This document shows positions 28,481 to 37,819 of a stretch of 64,000 bases of DNA, in pieces (position 1 is the first letter of the stretch; the number at the start of each line of letters is the position of its first letter). The notes below the pieces were generated by a model. That model had not been told where the DNA came from. It worked only from the letters and a program-made list of their open reading frames with translations, and searched no databases. Position numbers and translations under genes: made by a program. Source of the DNA: Monoglobus pectinilyticus (lineage in GTDB: Bacteria > Bacillota > Clostridia > Monoglobales > Monoglobaceae); the NCBI RefSeq assembly GCF_002874775.1, contig NZ_CP020991.1:310001-374000 (forward strand), written 5' to 3'.

Positions 28481-29671
28481 ATGAATTTATTTATATTCAA
28501 TAATTTAAATAATGATGATGTTGTAACTTCATTACTTAAATTTAAAAGTGACGGAGATGAAGATGCGTATTATCAGGCGGCACGTAATTTGATCTCCTTC
28601 TCTAAACACAGGCTGACAGACGGAAATATTATTGATGAATATATTTTGCGTTTAATGCTTGAACAGGACAATTTACCTAATCCTGAAACAATACGTGACT
28701 TTTTGCGTCAGGACATAAAAACTGTTTATGATAATCTTTTATGTATAGATTGGGATAAGCTTTGTATATCTCAAGATCTTGTTCCAATTTCATCCATAAT
28801 TTCGACACCTATAGAAACCGGATTACATGGATATGCGAGATCTCTTGAAAGTATGATGAATTCAAAATCACGAGAGGCCTTGATGGGCGCAATACTTGCA
28901 CATGCTGAAGTTTTCGGTACCGGGAGTTCATCAGCATTTGCTGCATTAAAATGGGAAGGAAAATCATTAAAAGGAATTTATAATACAGATCCTATCACAT
29001 TTGATGACCTTTGCGGTCTTGAATATCAGAAAAGAATACTAATAGCAAATACAGAAAGCTTTATGTGCGGAAAACCTGCCAATGATGTTCTGCTGACCGG
29101 AAGCAGCGGCACAGGTAAATCTTCATGCGTTAAAGCTAGTCTTAACATGTTTAAAGACAGAGGTTTAAGACTTATTGAATTAAAAAAGTCTGATTTAGAT
29201 GATTTGCCGCTGGTTTTCAGAAGCATAAATAATCAAATTTTAAAATATATTATTTTTATAGATGATTTATCTTTTGAACCTGATGATATGAGTTATAAAT
29301 TATTAAAAGTTGCCCTTGACGGTCAAGCAGAAACCAGGGGAGGAAACGTTCTAATCTACGCTACTTCCAATAGAAGAAACTTGATTAAAGAAACGTGGGC
29401 TGACCGCGAAGGCGGTATGAATGATGAAATTCACAGGAGCGAAGCTCTCTCAGAAAGAAAATCTTTAGCAGCACGATTTGGAATAAATTTAAGTTTTCTA
29501 ACTCCTACACAAAAGGAATATCTCAATATAGTTTCAGACATGTTAAGAAGAGAAGATATTCAAATGGATGAGAATATTCGTTCTAAAGCATTAACTTGGC
29601 AAATACAATATAATGGCTTTTCAGGCAGAACCGCCGCTCAGTTTGTTTCAAATTTCCTAAGTGAACAATAA
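28481..29671 (+). CDS. DUF815-family AAA ATPase
   Basis: A 396-residue cytoplasmic ATPase. Walker A GSSGTGKS at residues 207-214, Walker B around IIFIDDLSF (about 258-266), and a sensor-like IYATSNRRNL follow an N-terminal helical region of about 170 residues. The block WADREGGMNDEIHRSEALSERKSLAARFGI is typical of the DUF815 family, for which no function is established. The ATG start follows AAGGAAGG. It stands between the csaB fusion and vanW genes on the same strand but with 174 and 135 base gaps, so operon membership is unclear. Confidence 0.85.
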   Translation: MNLFIFNNLNNDDVVTSLLKFKSDGDEDAYYQAARNLISFSKHRLTDGNIIDEYILRLMLEQDNLPNPETIRDFLRQDIKTVYDNLLCIDWDKLCISQDLVPISSIISTPIETGLHGYARSLESMMNSKSREALMGAILAHAEVFGTGSSSAFAALKWEGKSLKGIYNTDPITFDDLCGLEYQKRILIANTESFMCGKPANDVLLTGSSGTGKSSCVKASLNMFKDRGLRLIELKKSDLDDLPLVFRSINNQILKYIIFIDDLSFEPDDMSYKLLKVALDGQAETRGGNVLIYATSNRRNLIKETWADREGGMNDEIHRSEALSERKSLAARFGINLSFLTPTQKEYLNIVSDMLRREDIQMDENIRSKALTWQIQYNGFSGRTAAQFVSNFLSEQ

Positions 29672-29806
29672 TATATTAATTATAAATTATTAATTTTTTA
29701 TAACAAATACGTTTTAGGTGAAAATTTTGTTGATTTTTGTAGAAAATTGTGAGACAATAAGTATATGGACAATTATGAAATTTTAAAATAGTGGGTGAAA
29801 GATTAT

Positions 29807-31618
29807 ATGTCAAAATACAATGTCAACGATGACTTTTCACAAGATAATATAGATAATGATATATTAAAAAACGCGTCTAAAGAACTTGAAAATAAAAATT
29901 CTAAAATTATTAGAGATAACGATAAAGAAGAAAATTTAAAAGACAATTCAAAAAATAAATTAAATAGTAAAGAAGAAAATAAAAGTTCTGAATTTGTTAA
30001 AGATAACTTTAATGATGAACAAACCTCATCTACAGATGAAAATAATAATTTAAAATCAACGGCAGATTCTAAAAATAATGATGATGAAATTAAAAGAAGT
30101 CCGGTTAAGAACAGTACTATAAAAACAAAAAAGAAAAATTATAAAACAATAAAAATTGTTGCTGCCTCTGCTATTTCTTTAATAGTTTTAGCAACTGCCG
30201 GATATGGAATATATGTCAATAGCTACAGTAATATAATGCCTAATACTTATATTGAAAATATAAATCTTGGAGGGTTAACCCAAGAAGAAGCTGCAGAAAA
30301 ATTAAGTCAAGAATATGATCAAAATAGAATTCAGGGCAAAACTTTGAAATTTATTTGCATGGGTGACCAATCCACTATAGATATTAAAAACTTATCTATG
30401 CAGTTTGAACCGGAAAAAATGGCTAGTGACGCTTTTCAAGTTGGACGAACAGAAGCCGGCTTTTTTAATAAACTTAAATCTTATACTTCAAGCATATTCT
30501 CAGGCAGTAAAGTAAGGCCAGCTGTATCCTATGATGAACAGGCGCTTACCGGTGCAATTAATGATTTATGCGCCCCGCATGAGATTGAACCGTTAGGTTA
30601 CACCTTCAGAATCGGTGATAACAACGATATAGTAATCGCTAAACCTCAGGACGGTATTAAGGTCGATATGGAATCTGCTATACAATTGGTTATTGACCAA
30701 ATTTGTTCTTTTAACTTTGGTGATATTGAATTTATTCCGATTAAGACAAAAGCTCCTGAACTTGATTTGGACGATTTTTATAATTATATAACCAAACCGG
30801 CTGAAGACGCGTCATACGCCAAGGACGATAATAATAAAGTCTATGTTGTTCCGGGAAAACCGCAAATCGTCGTTAATAAGTCGGAAATTAAAGCCGCAAT
30901 TGAACAGCCCGAAGATGATTACAGCATACCGGTTCAATTGGTTAATCCTGCTGTAGACACTGAATTTCTGCAAAGTATCCTCTATGAAGACACTTTAGGA
31001 ACTTACACTACCGACTATAGCGGAAGCAGCGCTGCCAGAGCCGGAAATATAAGACTGGCTTCAAACACAATCAATGGTTTGGAATTACTTCCGGGAGAAA
31101 AATTTGATTTTAATGATGTCGTTGGCAAACGTTCACCGGACAGAGGTTATCAGCAGGCACCGGTTTACGTAGTCAAAGAAGGTAAAACTGTGAGTGAAGT
31201 TGATTATGGCGGCGGAATATGCCAAGTATCATCAACACTTTTTTGCGCAATCAACAGAGCGGGTCTTGACGTTATAGCCAGAACCTCACACTCAAAAGAC
31301 GTAGCATACGTTCCTAAAGGAATGGATGCCACCGTGTCTTGGGGAGGTCCGGAGTTTATATTTAAAAACAGTACAAATTATCCCGTTAGAATCCTTATTG
31401 ATGCCAGCGGCGGAGTTCTGTCTGTTAGAGTTGTAGGTTCAAATGTCTCTAAACCTAAGATTAACTTAGACGTTCAAAATGATGGAAATTCTATAACAGT
31501 TATTAAAACGACTACCAGTTCAGACGGCAGCACAACTCAAGAAACTATCAGCAGTAAAACTCCTCCAACAAAAGAACCTTCAAGCCAAACTACTGCCTCT
31601 GCAGAACCTCAGCAATAA
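29807..31618 (+). CDS. VanW-family membrane protein with peptidoglycan-binding-like domains
   Basis: About 603 residues. A roughly 110-residue cytoplasmic start is highly charged and Asn/Asp/Lys-rich, so probably disordered. One membrane helix follows (IVAASAISLIVLATAGYGIYV). The extracytoplasmic part begins with a PG_binding_4-like unit (NINLGGLTQEEAAEKLSQEY) and ends with the VanW domain: LASNTINGLELLPGEKFDFNDVVG, DYGGGICQVSSTLF and SWGGPEF. The tail is Ser/Thr-rich. VanW proteins are found beside vancomycin-resistance genes but also widely in Clostridia without resistance; no van genes are here, so a wall-related role is all that can be said. Start ATG 29807, behind GGTGA. Confidence 0.85.
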   Translation: MSKYNVNDDFSQDNIDNDILKNASKELENKNSKIIRDNDKEENLKDNSKNKLNSKEENKSSEFVKDNFNDEQTSSTDENNNLKSTADSKNNDDEIKRSPVKNSTIKTKKKNYKTIKIVAASAISLIVLATAGYGIYVNSYSNIMPNTYIENINLGGLTQEEAAEKLSQEYDQNRIQGKTLKFICMGDQSTIDIKNLSMQFEPEKMASDAFQVGRTEAGFFNKLKSYTSSIFSGSKVRPAVSYDEQALTGAINDLCAPHEIEPLGYTFRIGDNNDIVIAKPQDGIKVDMESAIQLVIDQICSFNFGDIEFIPIKTKAPELDLDDFYNYITKPAEDASYAKDDNNKVYVVPGKPQIVVNKSEIKAAIEQPEDDYSIPVQLVNPAVDTEFLQSILYEDTLGTYTTDYSGSSAARAGNIRLASNTINGLELLPGEKFDFNDVVGKRSPDRGYQQAPVYVVKEGKTVSEVDYGGGICQVSSTLFCAINRAGLDVIARTSHSKDVAYVPKGMDATVSWGGPEFIFKNSTNYPVRILIDASGGVLSVRVVGSNVSKPKINLDVQNDGNSITVIKTTTSSDGSTTQETISSKTPPTKEPSSQTTASAEPQQ

Positions 31619-31642
31619 ATTTGGAAAAATATAAAAAAACTA

Positions 31643-31671
31643 TTGAAATAAATCATAGTATATGTTATAAT
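31643..31671 (+). promoter_or_regulatory. Promoter of the FMN-riboswitch/ribU transcript
   Basis: TTGAAA (31643-31648), 17-base spacer, perfect TATAAT (31666-31671). The start point would be at about 31678, immediately before the aptamer. Confidence 0.75.
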
Positions 31672-31686
31672 TTCTAAATCAATTAA

Positions 31687-31803
31687 AATACTTCAGGGTT
31701 GGGTGCAATTCCCTACCGGTGGTTATAGCCCACGAGCTTATTTTTATAAGTTGATTTGGTGAAAATCCAAAGCCGACGGTAAAGTCCGGATGAAAGAAGT
31801 CTA
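31687..31803 (+). promoter_or_regulatory. FMN riboswitch (RFN element)
   Basis: The conserved RFN strings appear in order: AGGGTTGGGTGCAATTCCC, ACCGGTGGTTATAGCCCACGA, TGGTGAAAATCCA, CCGACGGTAAAGTCCGGATG and GAAAGAAGT. The P1 helix is closed by ACTTC and GAAGT. It is followed by an intrinsic terminator before ribU, so FMN binding should favour termination and shut off riboflavin uptake. Confidence 0.97.
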
Positions 31804-31870
31804 TATTGTATCGATTATTTAAATACTTGAATACTTATTTTAAGTATTATAATTTATTTTGGTACTATAA

Positions 31871-31900
31871 CACCCTGAAATTTTAGGGTGTTTTTATTTT
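31871..31900 (+). terminator. Expression-platform terminator of the FMN riboswitch
   Basis: CACCCT/AGGGTG stem (31871-31876 and 31885-31890), 8-base loop, then TTTTTATTTT. It sits between aptamer and ribU. An AT-rich hairpin (AATACTT/AAGTATT, about 31831-31850) just upstream may take part in switching. Confidence 0.88.
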
Positions 31901-31939
31901 GCAAATAATTAAAAATTTATATTATAAAGGGGAATTATT

Positions 31940-32587
31940 ATGACTAACGAAGCCGTAAAAAAGAAAAATTCATTTAAACCCAAAAGTGTTTTGTCAAAAC
32001 CAGTTATAACGACAAGAATGCTTGTTTCAATTGCTTTATGCAGTGCGATAGCATATGTGCTAATGCTAATTGAAATCGCAATACCTATTGTACCAAGTTT
32101 TGTAAAGTTTGATTTTTCAGACCTTCCGGCTCTCATTTGTGCCTTCACTTTCGGTCCGCTTGCCGGAGTATTTGTTGAATTGATTAAAAATCTTCTGCAT
32201 TTATTAACAACCCATACAATGGGTGTTGGAGAATTATCAAATTTTATTCTAGGCTGCTGTCTAGTTATACCCGCCGGCATTATTTACAAAAAAAACAGAA
32301 CTCGAAAAGGAGCTTTAATAGGCATGCTTGTCGGAACACTTTGTTTTGCGGCAATGGGATTTTTCTCTAACTACTTTATAGTTTTCCCGTTTTACATAAA
32401 TGCAATGGGTTTTCCTATGGATGCAATTATAGAAATGGGAACTAAAATCTCACCTATTCTTGACAGTGAACTAAAACTTATAGCTTTATGTATAACTCCA
32501 TATAATATTTTCAAAGGCGTTATTATATCAATATTAACATTTTTATTATACAAACGTCTTAAACCAATATTAAAAGGTAAGGCATAA
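31940..32587 (+). CDS. ribU: Riboflavin ECF transporter substrate-binding subunit RibU
   Basis: A 215-residue integral membrane S component with about six helices (MLVSIALCSAIAYVLMLIEIAIP, FSDLPALICAFTFGPLAGVFVELIKNLLHLL, LIGMLVGTLCFAAMGFFSNYF). The FDFSDLPAL and GVFVELIKNLLHL segments are characteristic of RibU. Control by an FMN riboswitch settles the substrate as riboflavin or a close relative. It has no linked EcfA/EcfT genes, so it presumably uses a shared (group II) energising module; the module at 38 kb carries its own fused S domain. Confidence 0.95.
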   Translation: MTNEAVKKKNSFKPKSVLSKPVITTRMLVSIALCSAIAYVLMLIEIAIPIVPSFVKFDFSDLPALICAFTFGPLAGVFVELIKNLLHLLTTHTMGVGELSNFILGCCLVIPAGIIYKKNRTRKGALIGMLVGTLCFAAMGFFSNYFIVFPFYINAMGFPMDAIIEMGTKISPILDSELKLIALCITPYNIFKGVIISILTFLLYKRLKPILKGKA

Positions 32588-32594
32588 AAATAAT

Positions 32595-32622
32595 GGGCCG
32601 CAGAACAAAAGCTCTGCGGCCC
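32595..32622. terminator. Strong GC-rich hairpin after ribU
   Basis: A perfect 10-bp stem GGGCCGCAGA/TCTGCGGCCC with an 8-base loop, 8 bases after the ribU stop. T-rich sequence follows on the minus strand (ATTATTTTTAT), whereas the plus side is followed by AAAAATC; it may serve both transcripts. Confidence 0.65.
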
Positions 32623-32795
32623 AAAAATCAATAAGAAATAAATCATAAAAAAATCTTCTGAAATTATTTACAAGACAATTTGACAAACTTTATTTTATTA
32701 TTTGTACCTTACACATCATATATATCGTCCCCCGAAGTTCTAAAATAAACTTTTTAATCTAAATAATTAAGAATTTCATAAATCTTTTATATTAT

Positions 32796-34394
32796 TTAAA
32801 ACCATTCTGTTATATCAAAGAACAAGTTATTGCTATAATCCATAACAAAAACCTTATTTAAAATGTGCTCAAATCGTAAATCCTTTAAATTTCCGGATAT
32901 TTTATAACTTTCAACAAAGTTTGGATTATTAATTAATTCAATACAATGAGTTTTAAAAGACTTGCTCATTTCCCTATGAAGAAACTTTGGAAGTCTTGCG
33001 GTCTTGTTATTTTTAATAAAATCCACTGCCAATTCCTCAATAATGCAATCTCCAAAAATTTCATACAAAATCTCATAAAATGCTGTATTTGCCAACTTTC
33101 CTGCTTTTTCACTGCGTTTGGTTTTTTCGCCCAGCTGCTCAAATAAAGAATAAGGATTATTATCATAAGGCGGTTTTTCTGAAATACTTCTTATACTATT
33201 AAAGAATTTTCCGCTGTTATAAAACATATCCACAGCATTTTCAACTTTTTTTAATTTCAGAAGTTCTGACGCTGATATCCATTTTGTTGAAATCACTTCA
33301 TATGGAGGGAACTCTGCATATTTTATATCCGAAGTAAATCGTTCAGATACCTGTGTGCCTTTTAAGACTTTTAAAAATCCTAACTGCAACATGTCAGGAC
33401 TCATCGAATACACAAAATTAAAAGATTTAATAAAAGAATTATAATCTTCAAATGGCAATCCAGCTATCAAATCCAAATGAATATGTATATTTTTTGGCTC
33501 TGTCAAACGTCTTATATTATATCTTATTTTTTCTAAATCATAATTTCTGTTAACTGCTGTAAGAGCCTCGTGATTTATAGTCTGTACGCCAACCTCAATT
33601 TGAAACATATCTTTTGGAGCTGAATTCAAAACCGAAATCAGTTCATCAGTTAAAATACTTGCTTCTATTTCAAAGTGAACTTTGGTAGCAGTTGAATTTT
33701 CAATTATATAATTCACTATTTCTACTGCCCGTTTTGAATCACAATTAAAAGTTCTGTCTATCAATTTAACTAAAGGAACCTTTTTATCAAAGAAAAATTT
33801 AAATCCTTTTTTAACATATTCCATTGGAAAGTATCTTATCCCATTACTATCTGCCGACGACAGACAATATGCACATCTGAATGGACACCCTCTAGAGGTC
33901 TCGAAATACAATATTTTATTTTTAAGATTTTCTATATCCAAAGTTGTATACGGAAACTTCAGACTGTTTAAATCCACACATTCTCCTTGATAAAACCTAT
34001 TCGGTCGTTTTCCTTGCTGAATCAGTTCCAGCACTTTGCCAATTATTATTTCTCCTTCTCCTCTGATTATTGTATCAATAAAATTGTATTTCTTTAGAAG
34101 TTCATCAGAATTATAACCGCTTTCAGGGCCACCGAATATAATTACAATATTTGGCATAGCTTTTTTTATTAATTCCGCAGCTTTCAGAATTATCTCAATA
34201 TTCCAAATATAGCAAGAAAAGCAGTACACATCTGCACCGCTTTCCACTAATGCTGAATATATAGAACCAATACTGTCATTAATTGAAAATTCCATTAGTT
34301 CAGGATTAAATTTTATATTATATTTTTCTATATACCTTATTGCCAAAGATGAATGAGAATATCTGGCATTAACGGCAACAAAAACCGTCTTCAT
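32796..34394 (-). CDS. B12-binding-domain radical SAM protein (DUF4080 family)
   Basis: 532 residues. The N-terminal 140 residues form a cobalamin-binding-type Rossmann domain (MKTVFVAVNARYSHSSLAIRYIEKY, then IIFGGPESGYNSDELL) without the DxHxxG lower-ligand motif, as usual in this class. The radical SAM cluster motif is RGCPFRCAYC (CxxxCxxC), followed by the EIE and GLPFED barrel motifs. The C-terminal DUF4080 region runs to the end. Substrate and reaction are unknown. It overlaps the DUF896 gene upstream by 1 base. It is a likely B12 user in the same neighbourhood as the cobalamin-uptake candidates. Confidence 0.88.
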   Translation of the reverse strand: MKTVFVAVNARYSHSSLAIRYIEKYNIKFNPELMEFSINDSIGSIYSALVESGADVYCFSCYIWNIEIILKAAELIKKAMPNIVIIFGGPESGYNSDELLKKYNFIDTIIRGEGEIIIGKVLELIQQGKRPNRFYQGECVDLNSLKFPYTTLDIENLKNKILYFETSRGCPFRCAYCLSSADSNGIRYFPMEYVKKGFKFFFDKKVPLVKLIDRTFNCDSKRAVEIVNYIIENSTATKVHFEIEASILTDELISVLNSAPKDMFQIEVGVQTINHEALTAVNRNYDLEKIRYNIRRLTEPKNIHIHLDLIAGLPFEDYNSFIKSFNFVYSMSPDMLQLGFLKVLKGTQVSERFTSDIKYAEFPPYEVISTKWISASELLKLKKVENAVDMFYNSGKFFNSIRSISEKPPYDNNPYSLFEQLGEKTKRSEKAGKLANTAFYEILYEIFGDCIIEELAVDFIKNNKTARLPKFLHREMSKSFKTHCIELINNPNFVESYKISGNLKDLRFEHILNKVFVMDYSNNLFFDITEWF

Positions 34395-34603
34395 TACTTT
34401 TTCTTTCTCCTTATTGGAATCACTTCTCCATCCGGATATTCAACTTCAATATTTTCCAGCTGGGCTCTGAGATTATATTTAACATCCATTATATATTCTT
34501 TTCTTAGCTGAGCACGTTCCTGCTCTTCTGCTTGAGTAAGACCATTTTCACTTTTTGCTTTTTTTGCCAGCTCATTTATTCTTTTTATTTTCTTTTGCTC
34601 CAT
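34394..34603 (-). CDS. DUF896-family small protein (YnzC-like)
   Basis: A 69-residue soluble protein, KRINELAKKAKSENGLTQAEEQERAQLRKEYI, which is the conserved helical hairpin of DUF896; the C-terminus is basic (IPIRRKKK). Members are small cytoplasmic proteins of unknown function in Firmicutes. It sits 10 bases after galE and overlaps the radical SAM gene, so the three are probably co-transcribed. Confidence 0.9.
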   Translation of the reverse strand: MEQKKIKRINELAKKAKSENGLTQAEEQERAQLRKEYIMDVKYNLRAQLENIEVEYPDGEVIPIRRKKK

Positions 34604-34613
34604 ATATCCTCCA

Positions 34614-35600
34614 TTATTCAGAGAAACCGTTAGGATTTTCTTTATGCCATTTCCATGCAGTTTCGATTATTGTACCTAAATCATTATACTTCGGTTTCCA
34701 ATTCAGTTCTTTTTTTGCTTTTTCAGAACTAGCAACCAGTATAGCCGGGTCACCCGGTCTCCGTTCTCCAAGTTCAGCCTTTATATCCACACCGGTAACC
34801 TTTCTAGTTATATCTACAACTTCTTTTACAGAAAATCCGTTTCCGTTTCCAAGATTATAAATATTAGATTTTCCATCGGCTCTCATCTTATCAAGAGCAA
34901 GAATATGAGCGTCTGCCAAATCAGTAACGTGAATATAATCGCGTACACAGGTTCCATCTTCGGTATTATAATCATCGCCGAATATTGTAATACTATCTCT
35001 TTGTCCAAGTGCAGCCTGAAGAATAATAGGAATCAAGTGCGTCTCAGGATTATGGTCTTCACCTATTTTTCCGCTTATATGTGCGCCGGCAGCATTAAAA
35101 TAGCGCAGTGCAGTGTATTTTATATCATATGCTTCATAACACCACTTAAGAGCCTTCTCGACGGCCAATTTAGTTTGTCCGTAAGGATTAGTAGGAATAG
35201 TTGGGTCAGTTTCCATAATTGGTATATTCTGCGGCTCACCATAAGTTGCAGCAGTAGATGAGAATACAATTTTATCCACACCATACTGTTTCATTTTACT
35301 AAGCAGACTCAAAGTTGACACAACATTATTATTATAATATTTAAGCGGGTCCTCAACGCTTTCGCCTACCAAAGAATCGGCCGCAAACTGAATGACTGAA
35401 TCAATTGTATTTTCCGAAAAAACCTTATCTAAAAAATCGCTGTCACGCAAATCACCTATCATTAATTTGCCGCCTAAAACAGCTTTTTTATGACCTTTTT
35501 GAAGATTGTCAGCAACAACAACGTCCTCGCCTCTATCAAGAAGTTCTGAAACAGTATGGCTGCCAATATATCCTGCTCCTCCGCATACTAAAACTGACAT
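34614..35600 (-). CDS. galE: UDP-glucose 4-epimerase
   Basis: Interconverts UDP-glucose and UDP-galactose (or the GlcNAc forms). The NAD-binding start VCGGAGYIGSHTVSELL, the catalytic Ser/Tyr/Lys set (SSTAATYGEP and NPYGQTKLAVEK) and YFNAAGA are clear. 328 residues is normal. The ATG is preceded by GGAGGAGATATT. Being first in this unit, it may provide sugar nucleotide for the surface polymers whose other genes are in the window. Confidence 0.94.
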   Translation of the reverse strand: MSVLVCGGAGYIGSHTVSELLDRGEDVVVADNLQKGHKKAVLGGKLMIGDLRDSDFLDKVFSENTIDSVIQFAADSLVGESVEDPLKYYNNNVVSTLSLLSKMKQYGVDKIVFSSTAATYGEPQNIPIMETDPTIPTNPYGQTKLAVEKALKWCYEAYDIKYTALRYFNAAGAHISGKIGEDHNPETHLIPIILQAALGQRDSITIFGDDYNTEDGTCVRDYIHVTDLADAHILALDKMRADGKSNIYNLGNGNGFSVKEVVDITRKVTGVDIKAELGERRPGDPAILVASSEKAKKELNWKPKYNDLGTIIETAWKWHKENPNGFSE

Positions 35601-35722
35601 AATATCTCCTCCATTATTAGTATATATTCTAACTTACATATAAACCTATTTACAAATATGGCTATAGTTTATAACAAATAAAATTGCTTGTCAACAGATA
35701 ATTAAATATTGTAATGCTATTG

Positions 35723-35751
35723 TTGACATTAATCGCTAAAAATGATAATAT
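35723..35751 (+). promoter_or_regulatory. Strong promoter of the transcobalamin-like/ECF operon
   Basis: Perfect TTGACA (35723-35728), 17-base spacer, TATAAT-like TAATAT (35746-35751) with an extended -10 TG (35743-35744). It is 46 bases before the first ATG. No cobalamin aptamer lies in the short leader, unlike the facing minus-strand gene. Confidence 0.8.
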
Positions 35752-35797
35752 AAACATTATTAAACTATCGTATTATCTATAACTTTGAGGTATTTTT

Positions 35798-36817
35798 ATG
35801 GTTAATAAAAAAAATGATTTTAATACAATAAATTTGATACAAACACTGATGAAACCTCTGTTTATGTTTATCATACTATTTATATTTGCACACTCATCCG
35901 TTTATGCTTCAGATGATAGTCAAAAAATTGAGGAGACAGCAAGATATGTTCTTTCTCAAGCGACTATACCAACAATATCATCTACATCTGGTGAATGGGC
36001 TGTTATTGGAATATCACATTCAGGTCTGAATGTCCCCGATTCATACTTTGACAGTTATAATGCCAGAGTCTCAAATATTTTGGATGAAAAAAACGGAAAT
36101 TTAGGACGAAAATATACCGAATATTCCAGAATAGCCATTGCGTTAAATTCAATTGGAGCTCCAACCAGCAATATTGGTGAAAAACGATTTAATTTATTTT
36201 CATATATTAATGATTATGATAAAGTAATTCTACAAGGTATAAACGGACCTATATTTGCTCTCACCGCTAAGGTATTATGCGGCGACAGCGATATAGAAAC
36301 AGCTCAAAAATACAAAGAATTTATTTTAAATCATCAAAATTCTGACGGTTCTTTCGGTCTTTCTCAAAATATGCCTGACACTGATATTACGGCAATGGCA
36401 ATCAGTGCATTGTCTCTGTGTAACGATAGTCAAGAAATAGACAATGCTATCAACAAAGCTTTCTTGTATTTGTCTTCAATACAGAAAAATGACGGCAGTT
36501 TTACTGCAAATCCTAATGAGTCAGAAGGAAACAGCGAAAGTATCTCTCAAGTTATAATAGCTATGAAAAGATATGGACTTTCGCCTCATGACAGTTTTTT
36601 TACAAAAAATGGATATACACCATATGACGCACTTGATAGTTATAGAATAAGCGGAGGCGGATATCTTCATTTAAAAAGTGATGCCGACGCAAATCAAATT
36701 GCCAGCGAACAGGCACTTCTCGCATTGACTGAGGTGCAAAAGCCAGCTAATATGTTAATCTATGACCGAATATGGTTTGACGCTAATGTAAAATATTTAG
36801 AGAGTATTACAAAATAA
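35798..36817 (+). CDS. Secreted alpha6-barrel (terpenoid-cyclase/prenyltransferase-repeat) protein, transcobalamin alpha-like
   Basis: 339 residues with an N-terminal signal segment (LFMFIILFIFAHSSVYA, about 26-42). The rest is made of helical repeats with the QNSDGSFG / QKNDGSFT turn characteristic of prenyltransferase and squalene-oxidase repeat folds, plus a C-terminal GGGYLHLKSDADANQIASEQALLAL block close to the one that ends the barrel of the riboswitch-controlled SLH protein. The same toroidal fold forms the alpha domain of animal transcobalamin and intrinsic factor. No enzymatic DXDD motif is seen. It is first in an operon with a DUF4430 lipoprotein and an ECF transporter, so I infer a substrate-capture role with cobalamin the leading guess. 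Confidence 0.75.
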   Translation: MVNKKNDFNTINLIQTLMKPLFMFIILFIFAHSSVYASDDSQKIEETARYVLSQATIPTISSTSGEWAVIGISHSGLNVPDSYFDSYNARVSNILDEKNGNLGRKYTEYSRIAIALNSIGAPTSNIGEKRFNLFSYINDYDKVILQGINGPIFALTAKVLCGDSDIETAQKYKEFILNHQNSDGSFGLSQNMPDTDITAMAISALSLCNDSQEIDNAINKAFLYLSSIQKNDGSFTANPNESEGNSESISQVIIAMKRYGLSPHDSFFTKNGYTPYDALDSYRISGGGYLHLKSDADANQIASEQALLALTEVQKPANMLIYDRIWFDANVKYLESITK

Positions 36818-36837
36818 CTATAAAAAAGGACATTTAA

Positions 36838-37710
36838 ATGAAAGTTAAAAAATCAGCTAAAATTTTAAATATTAGTATTTTAATTATATTGTGTATAATT
36901 CTGTTCTCAGGCTGCTCAACTAAAGACATCTCTAAGTCAAATTTATATGATAATATAAATAATGATTCTTATTCAATATCTTCAGAAAATAAAAGTTACA
37001 ATAAAGATGAGGGGGGTGCTGTAAGCAGTCACAGTTTCAACAGCAGTAAAAATACAGATTTGTCAGAAGAAAATAGTAATTCTGATACAAATAATCAACA
37101 AAGCAATACCAAAATTCCCTCCGAAGATATGAGTTCCAATTCTGAACAGAATGTTATGCCCGAACAAAACGGTACATCTAATACTTCAAACTCACCTGCA
37201 AATGACAATCATGAAAACCTCGATACATCAAGTCAGAACACCATAAATAATGAAAGCCAAACAACACAACAGATACCTGATACACAAAATAATCCGTCAT
37301 CAACTGAAAATGAAGGTTCTGATAGCTCTAACTATTGTTCATTTATTGTCGACTGCAATAAAGCTTTTGAATCCACAGAATTATCACAAAGCTTAAGAGA
37401 TGTGCTTCCTAAGGACGGAATAATATATTCAGGAAATCCGAAATTTAATCAGGGTGAAAGTGTTTTTGACCTGTTAAAACGTCTCATGAAAGAAAATGGT
37501 ATACCTTTAGAGTTTTCCTCATCTCCTGCTTATGGTTCCAAATATATAGAAGGAATAAACTCATTACACGAATTTGACTGCGGCGAATTATCAGGATGGA
37601 CATATTTTGTAAACGGCAGCCGCCCAAGTTATGGATGTGATAAATATATAATAAGACCCGGTGATGACATACGCTGGTATTATACATGCAATCTCGGCAA
37701 TGATATTTGA
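36838..37710 (+). CDS. DUF4430 (transcobalamin beta-like) lipoprotein
   Basis: 290 residues. A lipoprotein signal ends at LFSGC (Cys26), so it is anchored to the outer face of the membrane. Residues 27 to about 165 are a low-complexity Asn/Ser/Gln/Glu-rich tether. The last 120 residues form a DUF4430 domain: a VFDLLKRLMKENG helix, YGSKYIEGINSLHEFDCGELSGWTYFVNG and PSYGCDKYIIRPGDDIRWYY, the pattern of the transcobalamin beta domain. It follows the alpha6-barrel gene by 20 bases and precedes ecfT, which suggests it presents substrate to the transporter. Ligand is inferred, not shown. Confidence 0.8.
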   Translation: MKVKKSAKILNISILIILCIILFSGCSTKDISKSNLYDNINNDSYSISSENKSYNKDEGGAVSSHSFNSSKNTDLSEENSNSDTNNQQSNTKIPSEDMSSNSEQNVMPEQNGTSNTSNSPANDNHENLDTSSQNTINNESQTTQQIPDTQNNPSSTENEGSDSSNYCSFIVDCNKAFESTELSQSLRDVLPKDGIIYSGNPKFNQGESVFDLLKRLMKENGIPLEFSSSPAYGSKYIEGINSLHEFDCGELSGWTYFVNGSRPSYGCDKYIIRPGDDIRWYYTCNLGNDI

Positions 37711-37819
37711 TAAAACTATTCGAAGTTTTATTATTCACTTTTTGCAGATAAAAGAAGAGTAATCAACCGTTTAATAATTTGCGGCATTCTAGTTTAGTTA
37801 TAATTAATGGAGGATATAT

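Larger units (their letters stand above)
31619..31939 (+). other. Intergenic control region between vanW and ribU
   Basis: This gene-free 321-base stretch is fully accounted for by a promoter (31643-31671), an FMN aptamer (about 31687-31803), an expression platform with an intrinsic terminator (31871-31900) and the ribU ribosome site (AAAGGGG, about 31926-31932). Confidence 0.8.

Noticed and set aside
29672-29794. AT-only hairpin after the DUF815 gene as a terminator
   Set aside because: ATTAAT/ATTAAT stem with a T run is too weak to separate from random AT-rich sequence.
29807-31618. Vancomycin resistance determinant
   Set aside because: The VanW domain occurs widely without resistance; no vanHAX, vanR/S or vanY gene is present in the window.
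35600-35797. Second cobalamin riboswitch before the ECF operon
   Set aside because: The leader after the promoter is only about 40 bases long and contains none of the B12-box strings.
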